The position numbers were made by a program, and so were the translations under genes. Below, one piece after another: positions 22,304 through 31,357 of a DNA stretch of 64,000 bases; position 1 is the stretch's first letter; every line of letters starts with the position of its first letter. Where the stretch lies: positions 248,001-312,000 of the forward strand of contig NZ_SPUI01000002.1 of the NCBI RefSeq assembly GCF_004522095.1. Reading direction: 5' to 3'. The stretch comes from Nocardioides sp. 503. GTDB lineage: Bacteria > Actinomycetota > Actinomycetes > Propionibacteriales > Nocardioidaceae. The notes below the pieces were generated by a model that was not told the DNA's origin, did not search any database, and saw nothing but the letters and a program-made list of their open reading frames with translations.

Positions 22304-23383
22304 ATGAGCGGGGCCAGGCTCCCGCGCGACGTCCATCCCGTGGCCTGGTGGCTGTGGGCGATCGGACTGTGCACGGCGGCCTCGCTCACCACCAACCCGC
22401 TCGTGCTCCTGCTCCTCGTGGGGGTCGCGACCGTGGTGGTCATCGCCCGACGCTCGGACCAGCCGTGGGCCCGCTCGTTCCGCCTCTACGTCTGGCTGGG
22501 TGCGGCCATCGTCGTGCTGCGCGTGGTGTTCCGCCTGGTCTTCGGCGGGACCTACCCCGGCACCGTCCTGCTCGACCTGCCGACGGTCCCGCTGCCCGAC
22601 TGGGTCCTCGGCATCACCCTGCTCGGACCGGTCACGCGGGAGGCGCTGCTCGCCGGGCTCTACGACGGCATGCGCCTGGCGACGATCGTGATCTGCATCG
22701 GCGCCGCCAACGCGCTGGCCAACCCCAAGCGGCTGCTGCGGTCCATGCCGCCCGCGCTCTACGAGATCGGCACCGCGCTGGTCGTGGCGGTGACCGTGCT
22801 GCCGCAGTTCGCCGACAGCGTCCGCCGGGTGCGGGCCGCGCAGTCGCTGCGGGCGGGGGAGAGCGGGCGGGTCCGCCGGCTGCGGCGCTTCCTGGTGCCC
22901 GTGCTCGAGGACGCCCTGGAGCGCTCGCTCGCGCTGGCGGCCGGCATGGACACGCGCGGCTACGGCCGCGCCGGCGGGCTCACCCCGGCCCAGCGGCGTA
23001 CGACGGGGGCGCTGATGCTGGCCGGTCTCTGCGGCGTCTGCGTGGGCGTCTACGCCCTGCTCGACCAGACCGCACCCCGACTGCTCGCGCTCCCGATGCT
23101 CGCCCTCGGGCTGGTCGTCGCGGTGGCCGGGCTGGTGAGCGCCGGGAGCCGGGTGCAGCGCACGCGCTACCGCCCCGACCGCTGGCGCTGGCCGGAGCTG
23201 GCGGTGGTGGCCGCCGGCCTGGCCGTCGGCGTCGTCGGGTGGTGGGTCAGCACCCACCAGGTGCTGATCGCCTACCCCGACCTGGACCGCGCGCCCGAGA
23301 TCAGCCTGCTCGCCCTGGTGGGCGTCCTGCTGGGCGCCTCGGCCGCCGCGACGGCGCCCCCGCCGCGGGAGGTCGGCGCATGA
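22304..23383 (+). CDS. ECF transporter transmembrane component (EcfT/CbiQ-type)
   Basis: Encodes 359 residues. Hydrophobic helices lie at the N-terminus and C-terminus, with the cytoplasmic coupling region between them. The ECF-T signature is clear in QSLRAGESGRVRRLRRF and AAGMDTRGYGRAG, the Ala-Arg-Gly helices that contact the ATPases. It is longer than most EcfT proteins because of extra C-terminal helices. Start ATG 22304 lies 10 bases after the DUF4430-like stop. With the next two genes it forms a full group I ECF transporter. Confidence 0.9.
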   Translation: MSGARLPRDVHPVAWWLWAIGLCTAASLTTNPLVLLLLVGVATVVVIARRSDQPWARSFRLYVWLGAAIVVLRVVFRLVFGGTYPGTVLLDLPTVPLPDWVLGITLLGPVTREALLAGLYDGMRLATIVICIGAANALANPKRLLRSMPPALYEIGTALVVAVTVLPQFADSVRRVRAAQSLRAGESGRVRRLRRFLVPVLEDALERSLALAAGMDTRGYGRAGGLTPAQRRTTGALMLAGLCGVCVGVYALLDQTAPRLLALPMLALGLVVAVAGLVSAGSRVQRTRYRPDRWRWPELAVVAAGLAVGVVGWWVSTHQVLIAYPDLDRAPEISLLALVGVLLGASAAATAPPPREVGA

Positions 23384-24942
23384 TCGAGCTGAGGGGTGTC
23401 TCCTTCTCCTACGGCGACCGGCCGGTGTTCGACAGCGTCGACCTGGAGGTCGAGGAGGGCGAGCTCGTGCTCGTCTCGGGTCCGACCGGCGTCGGCAAGT
23501 CCACGCTGCTGGGCGTGGTGACCGGGCTGGTGCCGCGCTTCACCGGCGGCGACCTGCGCGGCGACCTGCTCCTCGACGGGGTCAGCATCCTGCACACGCC
23601 ACCGCGCGAGCGCGCCCACGTCATCGGGTACGTCGGCCAGGACCCGGCGGCCGGCTTCGTCACCGACACCGTGGAGGAGGAGCTCGCCTACGGGATGGAG
23701 CAGCTCGGCCTCGCGCCGGGCAGCATGCGCCGCCGCGTGGAGGAGACCCTCGACCTGCTCGGCATCGCCGACCTGCGCGACCGGGACCTGCGCACCCTCT
23801 CGGGTGGTCAGCAGCAGCGGGTCGCGATCGGCTCGGTGCTGACGACCCACCCGCGCCTGCTCGTGCTCGACGAGCCGACCTCGGCGCTGGACCCGACGGC
23901 CGCCGAGGACGTCCTGGCCACCCTCACCCGGCTCGTGCACGACCTCGGGGTCTCCGTCCTGGTCGCCGAGCACCGCCTCGAGCGCGTGGTGCCCTTCGCC
24001 GACCGGATGTGTCTGCTCACCGGTGACGGCCGGGTCGCGGTCGGTGCCCCGGCCGTGCTGCTGGCGCACTCGCCGGTCGTGCCGCCCCTCGTCGAGCTGG
24101 GTCGCGCCGCCGGGTGGGACCCGCTGCCGCTCACCGTCCGCGAGGCGCGACGCGCGGCCCGCGGCCTCGACCTCGCCCCTCCCGCGGACGAGCCGGTCGT
24201 CCCCGTCACCCCGGCGCTGACGGCGCGCGGCGTCACGGTCAGCCACGGCCGCACCGTGGCCGTGCGCGAGCTCGACCTCACGCTGGGCGCCGGGCGCGTG
24301 ACGGCCCTCATGGGCCGCAACGGCTCGGGGAAGTCCTCGCTGCTCTGGGCGCTGCAGGGCACCGGTCGGCGCCAGCACGGCTCGGTCGCGGTCCGCGACA
24401 CCGACCCCGCCCGGCTCGAGCCGGCCGAGCGTCGCGCGCTGGTGGGGCTGCTGCCGCAGACCTCCGCCGACCTGCTCTACCTCGAGACCGTCGACGAGGA
24501 GTGCGCCGCCGGCGGCGAGGGCACCCGCGAGATCCTCGACGGCCTGGTCCCCGGCATCCCCGGCGACAGCCACCCGCGGGACCTCTCCGAGGGTCAGCGA
24601 CTGGCCCTCGCCCTGGCGCTGGTGCTGGTGGCCCGTCCCCACGTCGTGCTCCTCGACGAGCCCACGCGCGGCCTCGACTACGCCGCCAAGCGGTCGCTCG
24701 CCCGCATGCTGCGCGGGCTCGCGGACGACGGCCACGCCGTCCTCGTGGCGACCCACGACGTGGAGTTCACCGCGCTGGCCGCCGACGACGTCGTGGTGAT
24801 GGCCGAGGGTGAGGTCGTCTCGTCCGGTCCGGTACGCCGCGTGGTGGCCGAGTCACCCGCCTTTGCCCCGCAGGTCACCAAGGTGCTGGGCGCGCCGTGG
24901 CTGCGGGTCGACGAGGTCGTCACCGCCCTGGAGGGCCGATGA
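23380..24942 (+). CDS. Fused ECF transporter ATPase (EcfA-EcfA')
   Basis: Encodes 520 residues with two ABC domains in one chain. Domain 1 has Walker A GPTGVGKST (about 33-41), signature LSGGQQQR and Walker B LLVLDEPTSALD. Domain 2 has Walker A GRNGSGKSS (about 311-319), signature LSEGQ (about 402) and VVLLDEPTRGLD. The second signature differs from LSGGQ at one position. ATP hydrolysis powers substrate release from the S component. It overlaps the EcfT stop (ATGA) and the S-component start (ATGA). Confidence 0.92.
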   Translation: MIELRGVSFSYGDRPVFDSVDLEVEEGELVLVSGPTGVGKSTLLGVVTGLVPRFTGGDLRGDLLLDGVSILHTPPRERAHVIGYVGQDPAAGFVTDTVEEELAYGMEQLGLAPGSMRRRVEETLDLLGIADLRDRDLRTLSGGQQQRVAIGSVLTTHPRLLVLDEPTSALDPTAAEDVLATLTRLVHDLGVSVLVAEHRLERVVPFADRMCLLTGDGRVAVGAPAVLLAHSPVVPPLVELGRAAGWDPLPLTVREARRAARGLDLAPPADEPVVPVTPALTARGVTVSHGRTVAVRELDLTLGAGRVTALMGRNGSGKSSLLWALQGTGRRQHGSVAVRDTDPARLEPAERRALVGLLPQTSADLLYLETVDEECAAGGEGTREILDGLVPGIPGDSHPRDLSEGQRLALALALVLVARPHVVLLDEPTRGLDYAAKRSLARMLRGLADDGHAVLVATHDVEFTALAADDVVVMAEGEVVSSGPVRRVVAESPAFAPQVTKVLGAPWLRVDEVVTALEGR

Positions 24943-25730
24943 GCACCCCGGCCGTCCCGGTCTCGCTGCGCTCTGCGGCGGTCCTCGGCGTGGCGTCGGT
25001 CGCCGGCCTGATGATGTTGTGCTGGCCGCTGCTGCTCAAGGTCTCCGAGGACACCCGGGTCGACCCGCCGTTCCTCTTCCTGGCGCTGCTGCCGATCGTC
25101 GTGGCGGTGGTCCTCGCCGAGCTGAGCGAGGGCGGCATGGATGCGCGCGTGCTGGCCGTCCTCGGCGTGCTCAGCGCGGTCAACGCGATCCTGCGCACCG
25201 TCTCGGCCGGCACCGCGGGCGTCGAGCTGGTGTTCTTCCTGCTGATCCTCGGCGGCCGGGTCTTCGGCGCGGGCTTCGGCTTCGTGCTCGGCTGCACGTC
25301 GCTGTTCGCCTCGGCGCTGATGACCGCGGGCGTCGGGCCGTGGCTGCCGTTCCAGATGATCGTGTCGGCGTGGATCGGCATGGGAGCCGGGCTGCTGCCG
25401 CGACGGGTGACCGGTCGTGCGGAGATCGCCATGCTCGCGGCCTACGGCGTGCTGGCGGCGTACGTCTTCGGGCTGCTGATGAACCTCTCGGGCTGGCCGT
25501 TCCTGCTGGGCGTCCAGGTCCCGGGCCACGAGGGCTCGCTGTCCTACGTGCCCGGCGCCCCGCTGGCCGACAACCTGGCGACGTTCCTGAGGTACACGCT
25601 CCTCACGTCCACGGGCAGCTTCGACACCGGCCGGGCGATCACCAACGCCGTCGCGATCGTCGTGCTCGGCCCGGCGATCCTCACGACGCTGCGGCGTGCC
25701 GCGAAGCGGGCGACCGTCACGGCCGGCTAG
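24939..25730 (+). CDS. ECF transporter S component, probable cobalamin-specific (CbrT-like)
   Basis: Encodes 263 residues with about six hydrophobic helices, the size of S components. GGRVFGAGFGFVLGCTSLF resembles the Gly-rich helices of this class, including CbrT-type vitamin B12 components. It lacks the N-terminal metal-binding MHI segment of CbiM, so cobalt uptake is unlikely. Specificity for cobalamin is inferred from the riboswitch and the two exported partners. It is the last gene of the operon and is translationally coupled to the ATPase gene. Confidence 0.83.
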   Translation: MSTPAVPVSLRSAAVLGVASVAGLMMLCWPLLLKVSEDTRVDPPFLFLALLPIVVAVVLAELSEGGMDARVLAVLGVLSAVNAILRTVSAGTAGVELVFFLLILGGRVFGAGFGFVLGCTSLFASALMTAGVGPWLPFQMIVSAWIGMGAGLLPRRVTGRAEIAMLAAYGVLAAYVFGLLMNLSGWPFLLGVQVPGHEGSLSYVPGAPLADNLATFLRYTLLTSTGSFDTGRAITNAVAIVVLGPAILTTLRRAAKRATVTAG

Positions 25731-25800
25731 CCGACCGGGCGACCGACCGCCTCGCGCAGCTCGAGGGAGTGCGCCACGACACGCGCGGGTACGGGGCGTG

Positions 25801-26700
25801 ATGCGCATCTTCTTCACCGGCGGCAGCGGGAAGGCCGGCCGACACGTCGCGCCGTACCTCGCCGACCGGGGCCACCACGTCACCAACGCCGACCTCGTTC
25901 CCTTGGGGCACCCCGCGATCGCCGACCTCCGCGTCGACCTCACCGACGGTGGGGAGGTCTACTCGGCGCTCGCCGGCACGGCCACGCTGGAGGAGCTGGA
26001 CCTGCCGGAGCCGCCTCGCTACGACGCGGTGGTCCACTTCGCCGCGGTGCCGCGGATCGCGCTGACCTCGGACGCGGCGACGTACGCCACCAACGTCCTC
26101 AGCACCTATCACGTGCTGGAGGCCGCCACCCGGCTCGGCGTGCGCAAGATCGTGTTCGCGTCCTCCGAGACCACCTACGGCGTCTGCTTCGCGCAGGGCG
26201 AGCGCCGGCCGCTCTACGTCCCGGTCGACGAGGAGCACCCGACCGTGCCCGAGGACGCCTACGCGATGTCGAAGGTGGCCGGCGAGGCGACGGCACGCTC
26301 CTTCCAGGCCCGCACGGGCGCCGACGTCTACGGCCTGCGGATCAACAACGTCATCGAGCCGCACGAGTACGCCGAGCTGTTCCCGCGCTTCCTCGAGGAC
26401 CCCTCGCCGCGCCGCCGCAACCTGTTCGCCTACATCGACACCCGTGACCTGGGCCAGATGGTGCAGCGCTGCCTGGAGACCGACGGGCTGGGCTACGAGG
26501 TCTTCAACGTCGCCAACGCCGACATGTCGGTGGCGGCGAGCACCCAGGAGATCCGGGACCGCTTCTACGCGGGCGTGCCGGTGCGCCGGGAGATGGGCCG
26601 GGACGAGACGTTCTACGCCATCGACAAGGCGCGTGACCTCGTCGGCTTCGACCCGACCCACTCCTGGCGCGACGTCCTCGCCGACCCCGGGGCCGCCTGA
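25801..26700 (+). CDS. NAD(P)-dependent epimerase/dehydratase (extended SDR)
   Basis: Encodes 299 residues with a Rossmann fold. The dinucleotide motif is FFTGGSGKAG near the N-terminus, followed by VHFAAVPRI, ASSETTYG and the catalytic YAMSK (Tyr-x3-Lys). This layout fits nucleotide-sugar epimerases and dehydratases; substrate is unknown. ATG 25801 begins the conserved strand; a GTG sits one codon upstream. It starts 70 bases after the B12 operon with no clear terminator between them, so read-through is possible but functional linkage is not supported. Confidence 0.85.
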   Translation: MRIFFTGGSGKAGRHVAPYLADRGHHVTNADLVPLGHPAIADLRVDLTDGGEVYSALAGTATLEELDLPEPPRYDAVVHFAAVPRIALTSDAATYATNVLSTYHVLEAATRLGVRKIVFASSETTYGVCFAQGERRPLYVPVDEEHPTVPEDAYAMSKVAGEATARSFQARTGADVYGLRINNVIEPHEYAELFPRFLEDPSPRRRNLFAYIDTRDLGQMVQRCLETDGLGYEVFNVANADMSVAASTQEIRDRFYAGVPVRREMGRDETFYAIDKARDLVGFDPTHSWRDVLADPGAA

Positions 26701-26756
26701 GCCGTGGCTCAGGCGGCGACCGCGAGCTCGGACACGATCATGGCCGGCTTCCGGGG

Positions 26757-27923
26757 TCAGGCGCCCTCCGTCTGACGCGCCGCGGCGCGCTCGGCGCGGC
26801 TCCCCGCGACGAGCAGCAGCACGCACAGCGCGATCAGCGCGGGCTCGACCGTGAACGCCCAGGTGAGCCCGACCCGGTCGGCCAGCGTGCCCAGCAGGTA
26901 CGGCGCGGTGACGACGAGCAGGCCGCCGAGCAGCTGGGAGCGGGAGTTGGCCTGGTCCTCGCGGCCGGGGGCGGCCGTCAGGCTGAGGGCGACCGCGAGG
27001 GGGTAGAGGTTGGCGATGCCGAGCCCGGCCACGAAGAGCCCCACGACCGCCACCCAGACCGTCGGCGCCAGCCAGAACAGGGTGAACCCGACGGCGGTCG
27101 CGGCCAGGGACGCCCAGAGCAGGAGCGCGGTGCGACCGGGTCGCCGCGTCGCGACCGAGCCGGCGACCCGGCCGACGAGCAGGCCGACGTAGTGGCTGCT
27201 CATCGCCAGGACCGCGGCACCCGTGGTCAGGCCGGTGTCCTTGAGCTCCTCGGTGCCGAAGTAGGCCAGGCAGAACTCCACGGCCATGCTGGCCGCGGCC
27301 AGTCCGGCGTAGAGCCAGCACGCCGGGGGGAGCGGGCCGGGACGGTCGGTGTCGCGCGGGGCCGGGTCGGGGAGCGGGAGGCGCCGGTAGCGCACGAACA
27401 GCGCGAGCAGCGCGACGGCCGGCAGGGCGAACGCCGCCCGCCACCCCAGCGCCCCCGCCGCGAGCGCCCCCAGCGCGAGCGGGGCCGCCACGGCGCAGGC
27501 GGCGGCGCCGATGTTGGCCTCGACCAGGGCGCGGTCGCGCTGCTCGCCGTGGGTGTCGGACAGCAGCGCCTGGATCGCGGTGAGGAGCATGGTGCCGCCG
27601 ACGCCGAGGACGGCGCCGCCGGCCAGCGTCGCCGCCACGCCCGAGCCCAGCACGAAGAGGGCGAGCCCGGCCACCGCGAGCAGGGAGGACCCCCACAGGA
27701 GCGTGGCGCGGGGGACCCGCCGGGCGAGGGGCGCGAAGAGCAGCCCGGTCACGACCGTGCCGGAGGACCAGGCCGCGGTGTAGACGCCGAGCGTCGTGTA
27801 GGAGAAGTGCAGCTCGTCGCGCAGCAGCGACAGCGCGGGGCCGTAGCCGTAGACCCAGAACGCGAAGCAGAGGAGGGCGGCGTACGAGAGCACCGTGGGC
27901 GCGCCGCGCACGAACCGAGTCAT
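26757..27923 (-). CDS. MFS transporter
   Basis: Encodes 388 residues with about 12 helices. Motif A-like sequence (FAPLARRVPRATLLWGSS) follows helix 2, and a proline-rich middle loop (PDPAPRDTDRPGP) separates the halves. The substrate is unknown; control by the divergent LacI regulator suggests a sugar or related molecule. ATG 27923 is preferred over one six codons upstream because TAGCGT (complement 27931-27936) lies 7 bases before it. That -10 box is inside the inverted repeat at 27925-27940, so LacI binding would block transcription directly. Confidence 0.87.
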   Translation of the reverse strand: MTRFVRGAPTVLSYAALLCFAFWVYGYGPALSLLRDELHFSYTTLGVYTAAWSSGTVVTGLLFAPLARRVPRATLLWGSSLLAVAGLALFVLGSGVAATLAGGAVLGVGGTMLLTAIQALLSDTHGEQRDRALVEANIGAAACAVAAPLALGALAAGALGWRAAFALPAVALLALFVRYRRLPLPDPAPRDTDRPGPLPPACWLYAGLAAASMAVEFCLAYFGTEELKDTGLTTGAAVLAMSSHYVGLLVGRVAGSVATRRPGRTALLLWASLAATAVGFTLFWLAPTVWVAVVGLFVAGLGIANLYPLAVALSLTAAPGREDQANSRSQLLGGLLVVTAPYLLGTLADRVGLTWAFTVEPALIALCVLLLVAGSRAERAAARQTEGA

Positions 27924-27924
27924 G

Positions 27925-27940
27925 TGTGTAACGCTACACA
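27925..27940. promoter_or_regulatory. LacI-type operator between divergent MFS and lacI-like genes
   Basis: TGTGTA-ACGC-TACACA is symmetrical in 14 of 16 positions with a central CG, the typical LacI/GalR operator form. It begins 2 bases upstream of the MFS start and ends 2 bases before the TATGCT -10 box (27943-27948) of the regulator gene. One bound dimer could therefore repress both leaderless promoters. Confidence 0.75.
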
Positions 27941-27954
27941 TCTATGCTGGCCGT

Positions 27955-28980
27955 ATGCAACCGCCTGGCTCGTCGCGCCGCGTCACGATGACCGAGGTGG
28001 CCCGGGCGGCGGGGGTGTCGCCGATGACGGTGTCCTACACCTACAACCGCCCCGAGCGGGTCTCGCCCGAGAGCCGGGCCAAGGTGCTCGACGCCGCCGC
28101 CGCGCTCGGCTACGCCGGCCCCGACCCCAGCGCCCGGTCGCTGCGCTACGGCGCCACGCGCACGCTCGGGGTGGTGATGGGCGAGCACCTCACCTACGCC
28201 TTCGACGACGCGCAGGCGGTCGCGTTCCTCGCGGGCGTCGCGGAGGTCTGCGCCGAGCGCGGCTACGGCCTGCTCATCGTGCCGACCGGGACGGGGGAGG
28301 AGGACCCCTCCCGGGTGGTCGCCGCGGCCGTGGACGCCTACGTCGTCTGGACGACCACGGCCGACGACCCGGTGCTCGAGGCGGCCTGCAGCACCCGCCG
28401 TCCGGTGGTCGTCCACGGCGGCCCCGAGCGTGAGGGCACCACGCTGGTCAGCATCGACAACCGCGCCGCCGCCCGCGCCGTCGCCGCCGAGGTCTGGTCG
28501 GGCACGCGTCGTCCGGTCGTGCTGAGCCTGCCCGTCGACCGGAGCCGGGAGACGTTCCTCGCGCACGGGCTCGACCCCGCGTCGGTCGCCTACCCGGTCA
28601 CCCGGGAGCGGCTCGCCGGCTACCGCGACGCCGCGACCGACCTCGGCCTCGACTGGTCCGCCGTGCCCGTCGGCGTGTGCCGCGGCAACGACGAGTCCGA
28701 CGCGGAGGCGGTCACCACGAAGCTGCTGGCCGACACCCCGGACCTCGACGGGGTCGCGGCGATGAGCGACCGGCTGGCGGTCGGGGCGCTGCGGGTCTCC
28801 CCGGCGCTGCGGGTCAGTGGATGGGACGACTGCCACCTCGCCGGGCAGCACGGACTGACGACCGTCGCCCAGGACATGCGCGCGCAGGGGGCCGCGTGCG
28901 CGAGCGCCGCGCTGGGAGGCGCCGCCACCGACCACGGCGACGCGTGGCGCGTCGTCAGCCGGGCCTCCACGGGCGGCTGA
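27955..28980 (+). CDS. LacI family transcriptional regulator
   Basis: Encodes 341 residues. The N-terminal LacI HTH (about 10-60) reads VTMTEVARAAGVSPMTVSYTYN with the hinge-region ARSLRYG, followed by a periplasmic-binding-protein-like ligand domain. The TVSYTYN variant of the recognition helix is common in actinobacteria. Effector unknown. ATG 27955 is chosen because TATGCT (27943-27948) is 6 bases upstream and family similarity starts just inside it. It most likely controls the divergent MFS gene and itself. Confidence 0.93.
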   Translation: MQPPGSSRRVTMTEVARAAGVSPMTVSYTYNRPERVSPESRAKVLDAAAALGYAGPDPSARSLRYGATRTLGVVMGEHLTYAFDDAQAVAFLAGVAEVCAERGYGLLIVPTGTGEEDPSRVVAAAVDAYVVWTTTADDPVLEAACSTRRPVVVHGGPEREGTTLVSIDNRAAARAVAAEVWSGTRRPVVLSLPVDRSRETFLAHGLDPASVAYPVTRERLAGYRDAATDLGLDWSAVPVGVCRGNDESDAEAVTTKLLADTPDLDGVAAMSDRLAVGALRVSPALRVSGWDDCHLAGQHGLTTVAQDMRAQGAACASAALGGAATDHGDAWRVVSRASTGG

Positions 28981-28986
28981 GCCGGC

Positions 28987-30135
28987 TCAGGGCTGGACGA
29001 GCAGGATCTTGTCGTCGCCCTCGCGGGGCGTGCCGCGCCCGTCGCGGTTGCTGGTCATCACCCAGAGCCCGCCGTCGGGGGCGACCGCCACGGTGCGGAC
29101 CCGGCCGTACTCACCGATGAAGAAGCCCTCGGGCTGGACGGCGCGGCGGCCGTCGACGCGCACTCGCCACAGCCGCTCGCCGTTGAGGGCGGCCATCCAC
29201 AGGTGGCCGTCGAGGTAGGCGAGGCCGGAGGGGGAGGAGTCGTCGGGGTCCCAGACCTGCTGGGGGTCCACGAAGCCGCGGTCCGTGCCGCCCTCGCCCT
29301 CGACCTCGGGCCAGCCGTAGTTGGCGCCCGCGTCGATGCGGTTGAGCTCGTCGAACTCGTCCTGCCCGAACTCCGAGGCCCACAGCGTCCCGGCGTCGTC
29401 GAAGGCCAGGCCCTGCACGTTGCGGTGGCCCCAGGACCACACGGGGGTGCCGAACGGGTTGCCTGGTGCCGGCTGACCATCGGGGGTGATCCGCAGGATC
29501 TTGCCCGCGAGGCCGTCGCGCTCCTGGGCGAGCGGTCCCTCGCCGGTCTCGCCGGTGGAGACGTAGAGGAAGCCGTCGGGTCCGAACTGCAGGCGGCCTC
29601 CGTCGTGGATGAAGCCGTTGGGGATGCCCGTGAGGATGGGCTCCGGCTCACCGAGGCCGTCACCCGTGAGCGTCGCCCGGACCACGCGGTTGTCCTCCTC
29701 GGTGGTGACGTAGAGGTAGACCAGCGAGTCCTCCGCGAAGGTGGGGGACACGGCCACCCCGAGCAGCCCGGCCTCGCCCTCCGGAGCGGCGGCGTCGATC
29801 GTGGCGACCTCGGTGACCGCGTGGTCGGGGCCGCTGATGCGCAGGATCCGGCGGGTGTCGCGCTCGGTCACCAGGGCGTCGCCGTCGGGCAGGAAGGCCA
29901 GCCCCCACGGCGCCTCGAGCCCGGTCGCGACCTCCTCGACCACCTGTGGCGGTCCGGCGGGTGCGGCCGGTACGGGCGGCGTCGTGGGGCCGCTCCCCGT
30001 CGCAGTGGCGCTCGGGCCCCCGTCGCTGGGCTCGGGCGAGACGGTGCCGCTGTACGACTCGCCGCTCCCGTCCTCCTGCCCGCAGCCGGCGAGCAGGAGG
30101 ACGCCCGCGGCCACCGCCGCCGTCAGCAGCCGCAC
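28987..30135 (-). CDS. PQQ-dependent sugar dehydrogenase-type lipoprotein
   Basis: Encodes 382 residues. The lipobox LLLAGC is at residues 13-18 of the GTG-started protein, followed by a Ser/Pro/Thr-rich linker and a six-bladed beta-propeller (GLEAPWGLAFLPDG, GLLGVAVSPTF, WSWGHRNVQGLAFD, NYGWPEVEG). This is the soluble aldose dehydrogenase family; some members use PQQ and calcium, others are only structural relatives. Anchored outside the membrane. It starts one base after the alpha/beta hydrolase stop, so the two form an operon. A longer reading to 30276 only crosses the hydrolase gene. Confidence 0.87.
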   Translation of the reverse strand: MRLLTAAVAAGVLLLAGCGQEDGSGESYSGTVSPEPSDGGPSATATGSGPTTPPVPAAPAGPPQVVEEVATGLEAPWGLAFLPDGDALVTERDTRRILRISGPDHAVTEVATIDAAAPEGEAGLLGVAVSPTFAEDSLVYLYVTTEEDNRVVRATLTGDGLGEPEPILTGIPNGFIHDGGRLQFGPDGFLYVSTGETGEGPLAQERDGLAGKILRITPDGQPAPGNPFGTPVWSWGHRNVQGLAFDDAGTLWASEFGQDEFDELNRIDAGANYGWPEVEGEGGTDRGFVDPQQVWDPDDSSPSGLAYLDGHLWMAALNGERLWRVRVDGRRAVQPEGFFIGEYGRVRTVAVAPDGGLWVMTSNRDGRGTPREGDDKILLVQP

Positions 30136-30136
30136 C

Positions 30137-31051
30137 TCAGCCGACCTTCGCCAGGAAGTCGAGCAGCAGCCGGTGCACCTGCTCGGGCTGCTCCATCTGG
30201 ATGAAGTGCGAGCCCCGGATCTCGTCGTACGTCGCGTCGCGGAGCCGCTCCGCCGCCGACGCCATGTCGCGGGCACCGGCCAGCACGTCGTAGGTGCCGG
30301 CGACGAAGGCGCACGGCACGTCCACCTGGCTCAGCGAGACCCGCGCGTGCCGGGACGTGCTGAGGGCCAGCTGCATGTACCAGCCGATCGGGGTCGTGAG
30401 GAACTCGCGCACCGCCGTCGCCGCGAGCTCGGGGTCGGGCACGGGGAACATGAAGCCGGTGTGGCTCAGCGCGGCGATCGTGCGCCGCCCGACGGGCAGC
30501 CGGGACGCCACCGGGGTCAGGGCGAAGCCGCCGAGCCGCAGCACGCGGGTGAGGTTGACGGTCAGCAGCCGGGCGAGTGGGCGAGGAAGTCGCAGCGGGC
30601 CGAGCATGGTGGCGAAGGTGTCGCCCGGCACGCCGGCGACGGCGAACAGGCCGCGCACCCGCTCGGGGTGCCGCACCGCCATCTCGAACATCGTGTTGAC
30701 GCCCATCGACCACCCCATCAGCACGGCCCGGTCGACGCCGAAGTGGTCCATGACCGAGAGCGCGTCCTCGACGAAGTGCTCGATGTCGATGTGGCGGGGG
30801 TCCGCCGGCCGGTCCGAGCCGCCGGTGCCGCGATGGTTCCACGACACCACCCGGACGCCGCAGTCGGGCCGCAGCAGCGCGGGCCAGGCGTGGGCGCTGG
30901 TGCCGAGCCCGTTGCAGAGCACGACGGTCGGCCCGTCGGCGAGGCCGTCCGGGTCGTTGGTCCAGGCCCGCAGCACCGTGCCGTCGTCGGACAGGACGTC
31001 GTGGAACGCCAGGCTCGCCGGGGTCGTCGTCCGCGCTGCTGGGGTCGGCAT
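30137..31051 (-). CDS. Alpha/beta hydrolase
   Basis: Encodes 304 residues. Oxyanion segment VVLCNGLGTSAHAW, WNHRGTGGSD, nucleophile elbow MGWSMG (Ser), and a C-terminal Asp/His region ending in GSHFIQMEQPEQV give the catalytic triad. Substrate unknown; esters or lactones are possible. CACAAT (complement 31058-31063) is 6 bases before the ATG, so the mRNA may be leaderless. First gene of an operon with the PQQ-type lipoprotein. Confidence 0.87.
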   Translation of the reverse strand: MPTPAARTTTPASLAFHDVLSDDGTVLRAWTNDPDGLADGPTVVLCNGLGTSAHAWPALLRPDCGVRVVSWNHRGTGGSDRPADPRHIDIEHFVEDALSVMDHFGVDRAVLMGWSMGVNTMFEMAVRHPERVRGLFAVAGVPGDTFATMLGPLRLPRPLARLLTVNLTRVLRLGGFALTPVASRLPVGRRTIAALSHTGFMFPVPDPELAATAVREFLTTPIGWYMQLALSTSRHARVSLSQVDVPCAFVAGTYDVLAGARDMASAAERLRDATYDEIRGSHFIQMEQPEQVHRLLLDFLAKVG

Positions 31052-31138
31052 GGACCGATTGTGCCCCAGCCGGCGTGAACGCCGGGCTCACCGGGTGGGA
31101 GGCAGGGAAGCCCGGTGAGCCCGGCATGAGGGGAGTGG

Positions 31139-31357
31139 TCAGGCGTGCGCCGTACGGCGAACGGTCTCGTCGGTCCGTGGTGCGGCAAGGGCGACGAAGA
31201 AGTCGTCGACCTCCTCGCGCTCGGCGCGCCGCTGCGCGCACTCGGTCGCGGCGATCATGGCGTTGCGCCGGCCCTGCTGCTGGGACTCGACCGACCATCG
31301 GTGCACGCGACCCGCGGCGGAGCCGAGGAGGGCGAGCGGAGCGATCGAGACGAGCAT
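31139..31357 (-). CDS. Small hypothetical protein
   Basis: Encodes 72 residues. A short hydrophobic N-terminus (MLVSIAPLALLGSAAG) is followed by a charged helical region rich in Arg, Glu and Gln. It could be a small membrane-anchored protein. ATG 31357 has GGGAG about 5 bases upstream, and TAGCGT lies further upstream at complement 31394-31399. I do not recognise a family. An in-frame ATG at 31456 would overlap the EamA region, so the short form is more likely. Confidence 0.5.
   Translation of the reverse strand: MLVSIAPLALLGSAAGRVHRWSVESQQQGRRNAMIAATECAQRRAEREEVDDFFVALAAPRTDETVRRTAHA

Noticed and set aside
19491-25730. Cobalt or nickel CbiMNQO transporter
   Set aside because: No CbiM metal-binding N-terminus or CbiN is present, and a cobalamin riboswitch with exported transcobalamin-like proteins fits vitamin uptake better.
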